NCBI RefSeq assembly: GCF_000718015.1 | Contig: NZ_JODY01000024.1 | Coordinates: 29,230 to 93,229 of the forward strand | Source of the DNA: Streptomyces catenulae | GTDB lineage: Bacteria; Actinomycetota; Actinomycetes; Streptomycetales; Streptomycetaceae | Direction of reading: 5' to 3' | Length of the DNA: 64,000 nucleotides | Shown: positions 61,803 to 64,000 of the stretch, one piece after another | Layout of the letters: each line of letters begins with the position of its first letter | How positions within the stretch are numbered: position 1 is the first letter of the stretch | Translations under genes and position numbers: made by a program | The notes under the pieces: generated by a model | Database searches by the model: none | Told to the model about the DNA's origin: nothing | The model's input: the letters and a program-made list of their open reading frames with translations, nothing else

Positions 61803-61841
61803 AATACCGGTAATCCAATACCGGTAAAAAAATACCGCTCC
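61803..61841. promoter_or_regulatory. Three-copy operator repeat AATACCGGTAA
   Basis: AATACCGGTAA occurs at 61803 and 61817 and as partial AATACCGCTCC at 61831, spaced exactly 14 bp. Each full copy has the palindrome TACCGGTA. It is the AT-richest patch of the region and lies 12 bp before the XRE start. Confidence 0.65.
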
Positions 61842-61884
61842 GGTGTCGCTCCGCCGTGCGCCGCCCCGCCCGGGAACGGGTCAC

Positions 61885-61923
61885 GCCGGACGCACCCCCG
61901 GCCCCGCCCCGGGTGCGTCCGGC
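61885..61923 (+). repeat. 13-bp hairpin in the map leader
   Basis: GCCGGACGCACCC (61885-61897) pairs perfectly with GGGTGCGTCCGGC (61911-61923) around 13 nt. It lies 49 bp before the methionine aminopeptidase ATG, and could be an attenuator or mRNA stabiliser. Confidence 0.5.
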
Positions 61924-61971
61924 AGGTCACGGCGGCGGTTCCGGTACGCGAACTCCCTGAAAGGCACCACC

Positions 61972-62739
61972 ATGATCGAGCTCAAAACCGATGCCGCACT
62001 GGACGCGATGCGCGTGGCCGGACGGGTCGTCGCCGAGGCGCTGGCCGCCGCCCGCGCGGCCGCCGCCCCCGGCGTACGGGTGCGGGAACTGGACGAGGCG
62101 GCCCGCACCGTCCTGCACGAGGCCGGGGCCACCTCCCCCTTCCTCGGCTACCGGCCCTCCTTCGCCCCGACCCCGTTCCCCGCCGTGATCTGCGCCTCCG
62201 TCAACGACGCGATCGTGCACGGCATCCCGGACGACACCCGGCTGCGCGACGGCGATGTGGTCGGCATCGACTGCGGCGCCCTCGTCGACGGCTGGGCGGG
62301 CGACGCCGCCGTCAGCTTCGCCGTCGGCACGGCGCGCCCCGGGGACCAACTGCTGCTCGACACCACCCGCCGGGCCCTCGAAGCGGGCATCGCCGCCGCG
62401 GTGACCGGCGCCCGGATCGGCGACATCTCCCACGCCATCGGCAGCATCGGCCGGGCCGCCGGTTACGGCATCCTGGACGGCTTCGGCGGCCACGGCATCG
62501 GCCGTCAGATGCACGAGGACCCGGGCGTCCCCAACGAAGGGCGCCCCGGCCGCGGCTTCCCCCTCCGCCACGGTCTGGTCCTCGCCATCGAGCCGATGTT
62601 CCACGCCGGTGGCAAGGACACCTTCGTCACCGACCCCGACGGCTGGACCCTCCGCACCGAGGACGGCAGCCGCGCCGCCCACTTCGAACACACCGTGGCG
62701 ATCACGGAGGACGGCCCGCGCATCCTGACGCTGCCGTAG
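61972..62739 (+). CDS. map: Type I methionine aminopeptidase
   Basis: The 255-aa enzyme removes N-terminal Met. The metal ligands are visible: DAIVHGIP (His83), VVGIDCG (Asp100), GWAGDAAV (Asp111), GHGIGRQMHEDP (His), LAIEPMF (Glu) and FEHTVAI (Glu). ATG 61972 follows AAAGG. It is probably a second, non-essential copy, as the housekeeping map usually lies in the ribosomal protein cluster. It is adjacent to the XRE regulator. Confidence 0.92.
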   Translation: MIELKTDAALDAMRVAGRVVAEALAAARAAAAPGVRVRELDEAARTVLHEAGATSPFLGYRPSFAPTPFPAVICASVNDAIVHGIPDDTRLRDGDVVGIDCGALVDGWAGDAAVSFAVGTARPGDQLLLDTTRRALEAGIAAAVTGARIGDISHAIGSIGRAAGYGILDGFGGHGIGRQMHEDPGVPNEGRPGRGFPLRHGLVLAIEPMFHAGGKDTFVTDPDGWTLRTEDGSRAAHFEHTVAITEDGPRILTLP

Positions 62740-62749
62740 CCCGCGCGAC

Positions 62750-62768
62750 GGCGCCCGCCGCGGGCGCC
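62750..62768. terminator. Terminator hairpin after map
   Basis: GGCGCCCG-CCG-CGGGCGCC forms an 8-bp stem 11 bp after the stop, followed by CGTCCCCTTCC. Confidence 0.55.
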
Positions 62769-62800
62769 CGTCCCCTTCCGGCCATGACACCATCGACAGC

Positions 62801-63298
62801 GTGATCGACCTCGGCTACTCGCTCTCCCGCCGCTTCCCGGACCCGCCCCAGACGGACTACCGGACGGCGGACGTCCACACCCTGCGGCACGACCTCTTCT
62901 GCGGTGACGTCTACCTCGCCGACACCCGGGAGGACCGTGAGGTCTCCACGGCGTGGGGCTGGGTGCCGGTGCTCGACTTCGCCTGGGCGCTCTGCGACAT
63001 CGTCGAGCAGCTGGACTCCGATCCGCGGGGCAACAGGTCGGCCCGGCCGGTCCACGCCGAGCTGGACTTCACCGAGTCCGCCGACCGGATGCTCTTCGAG
63101 CGGCGCTTCGGCTGGGTGGAGGTGACCGCCGACTGGATGACGACGGACGAACCGCCGCTCGTCCTCAACCACGGCGCGCTCCGCCGCGAGGCCCGCGACT
63201 TCCTGCACGACCTGATCGCCGACCTCGGCGACCTGCACGACGGCTTCGCCGACAACCCCGCCGTCTGGGCCCTTCAGGCCCGCTTCCCCCGCGTCTGA
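62801..63298 (+). CDS. Hypothetical protein
   Basis: The 165-aa acidic cytoplasmic protein has no named function that I recognise. It is rich in Trp and Asp (VSTAWGWVPVLDFAWALCDI, ELDFTESADRMLFERRFGWV), a pattern I recall from small Streptomyces proteins found in many copies. GTG 62801 lacks a clear ribosome site and may be leaderless (CACCAT 9 nt upstream). Confidence 0.65.
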   Translation: MIDLGYSLSRRFPDPPQTDYRTADVHTLRHDLFCGDVYLADTREDREVSTAWGWVPVLDFAWALCDIVEQLDSDPRGNRSARPVHAELDFTESADRMLFERRFGWVEVTADWMTTDEPPLVLNHGALRREARDFLHDLIADLGDLHDGFADNPAVWALQARFPRV

Positions 63299-63320
63299 CC
63301 CGACCGGGGCTCGCAACAAA

Positions 63321-63359
63321 GGCCGCCCGTACGTCCCTCACTCCGTGAGGCGTGCGGCC
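63321..63359. terminator. Hairpin between convergent genes at 63.3 kb
   Basis: GGCCGC...GCGGCC encloses CCTCACTCCGTGAGG, giving a nested stem that overlaps the last codons of the minus-strand gene. Confidence 0.5.
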
Positions 63360-64000
63360 CAGGGGTGCGGCAGCCCGTACGTGCGGGTGAGCGCGGCGGC
63401 GAGCCAGCGCCGCTGCGGGGCGGTGAGAACGGGCAGGACGGCGCGGAAGTCCGTCTCGTCCTTCGGGCGCGGGGCCTGGGCCTTGTAGTAGAGCTGCACC
63501 TCGGGGGTGAGGAACGGGATGCCGTCCGCGGACGGCGGTGCGCCGGTCAGCGCGTCGAGGGGCCTGCGGACGCCGGGGTCGCGGCGGGAGGTCCACTCCT
63601 CGCCGCGGGACTCGTCCAGCATCACCTGGAGACGCCAGGGTGCCCGCGGGCCCGGACGGCACCAGATGTCGTGCACGGCGGCGGGCAGGACCTCACCGGG
63701 CCGCCACGGGCGCAGCCGTCCCGGCGGATCGGCGGCCCACCACTCCCAGTCCGGCAGGGCCCGCTGCACCACCAGCTGATCGCGCCGCAGCAGCAGGACG
63801 TCCAGGTCGGCGTGGTCGCGGAAGCGGCGGCCCACCGCCCGCTCGATCGCGATCCCTCCGGCCACCCACCAGCGGCAGCCGTGACCGTCGAACGCGGCGG
63901 CCGCCTCGGCGGGCGGGGCGGGGTCCCAGCGGGTCAGGTCGGCGGGGGTGGGGGGAGCTTCGTCTCCGTTGATGTCTCTCTCCCTCCCCCTCCCCCGCGC
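63338..64000 (-). CDS. Nucleotidyltransferase-like (aminoglycoside adenylyltransferase-type) protein, start unclear
   Basis: The frame has WWVAGGIAIERAVGRRFRDH and DLDVLLLRRDQL, the pattern of NTP-transferase domain proteins related to lincosamide/aminoglycoside nucleotidyltransferases (GG...D.D). ETDFRAVLPVL ends a helical C-terminal half. GTG 63865 is inside the conserved WWVAGG block, so the true start is upstream. The frame stays open to the window edge through TPADLTRWDPAPPAEAAAAF without ATG or GTG, and a purine-rich GGGAGGGAGAGAGAC precedes an ATC at 63973. The start is therefore unresolved and may lie outside. Confidence 0.7.
   Translation of the reverse strand, partial: ARGRGRERDINGDEAPPTPADLTRWDPAPPAEAAAAFDGHGCRWWVAGGIAIERAVGRRFRDHADLDVLLLRRDQLVVQRALPDWEWWAADPPGRLRPWRPGEVLPAAVHDIWCRPGPRAPWRLQVMLDESRGEEWTSRRDPGVRRPLDALTGAPPSADGIPFLTPEVQLYYKAQAPRPKDETDFRAVLPVLTAPQRRWLAAALTRTYGLPHPWAARLTE

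Overview
The window is very GC-rich with strongly biased third codon positions. It has many GTG starts, several apparently leaderless genes (a TANNNT -10 box 6-7 nt before the start codon) and actinobacterial families such as HelR, CdgB, GroEL2, a DasR-type nag locus, DUF3263 and TerD. It is a piece of a Streptomyces (or very close relative) linear chromosome. The right half (about 41-61 kb) follows the order I remember from the S. coelicolor core chromosome around terD, cdgB, nagA-nagK, otsB, otsA, thrC, csp and groEL2. That comparison is from memory; no search was run.

Left part (0-20 kb). An iron-siderophore ABC importer (two FecCD permeases and an ATPase, with an iron box in front) is followed by a Cof-type HAD phosphatase. 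Next come a small secretion-system-cargo-like protein, a hypothetical gene and the matching siderophore-binding lipoprotein. A HAAS-domain membrane protein follows. After it lies a helicase-associated protein and its usual partner, the XPB helicase. These two are separated by a 4.1 kb, lower-GC two-gene island: a 551-aa protein of unknown function translationally coupled to an NB-ARC/TPR STAND ATPase.

Middle (20-41 kb). It holds HelR (the RNA polymerase-recycling rifamycin-tolerance factor), CutC, and a three-gene operon of two unknown proteins and an orphan amino-acid-binding lipoprotein. A DUF4157 (eCIS core) protein with a nuclease-like C-terminus, a chloramphenicol-type MFS exporter, and a MurNAc salvage set (MurR-like regulator, MurQ etherase, PTS EIIBC) follow. 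Then there is a scar region: a near-perfect rifamycin-associated element in front of a frameshifted, truncated rifampin-glycosyltransferase remnant, a decayed tyrosine recombinase, and a lone type III polyketide synthase. A MerR regulator and a two-domain alpha/beta hydrolase close this part.

Right part (41-64 kb). It has GroEL2 under tandem CIRCE operators, a cold-shock protein, a MoaD/ThiS-like protein ending in GGC, and threonine synthase behind an S-box SAM riboswitch. Next are glucosyl-3-phosphoglycerate synthase, trehalose-6-phosphate synthase and phosphatase, a CPT-like kinase and a DUF3263 protein. The GlcNAc locus follows (binding protein divergent from nagK-nagA with a DasR-like site between, then a PfkB kinase). 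Then come a carbohydrate-binding membrane protein, the diguanylate cyclase CdgB, flavin reductase, ArfB, TerD, a GNAT enzyme, an XRE regulator with operator repeats, methionine aminopeptidase and two poorly known genes at the edge.

The parts most likely to be new are the STAND two-gene island, the two LQ(R/N)SAGNAAV cargo-like proteins, and the RAE/glycosyltransferase scar.
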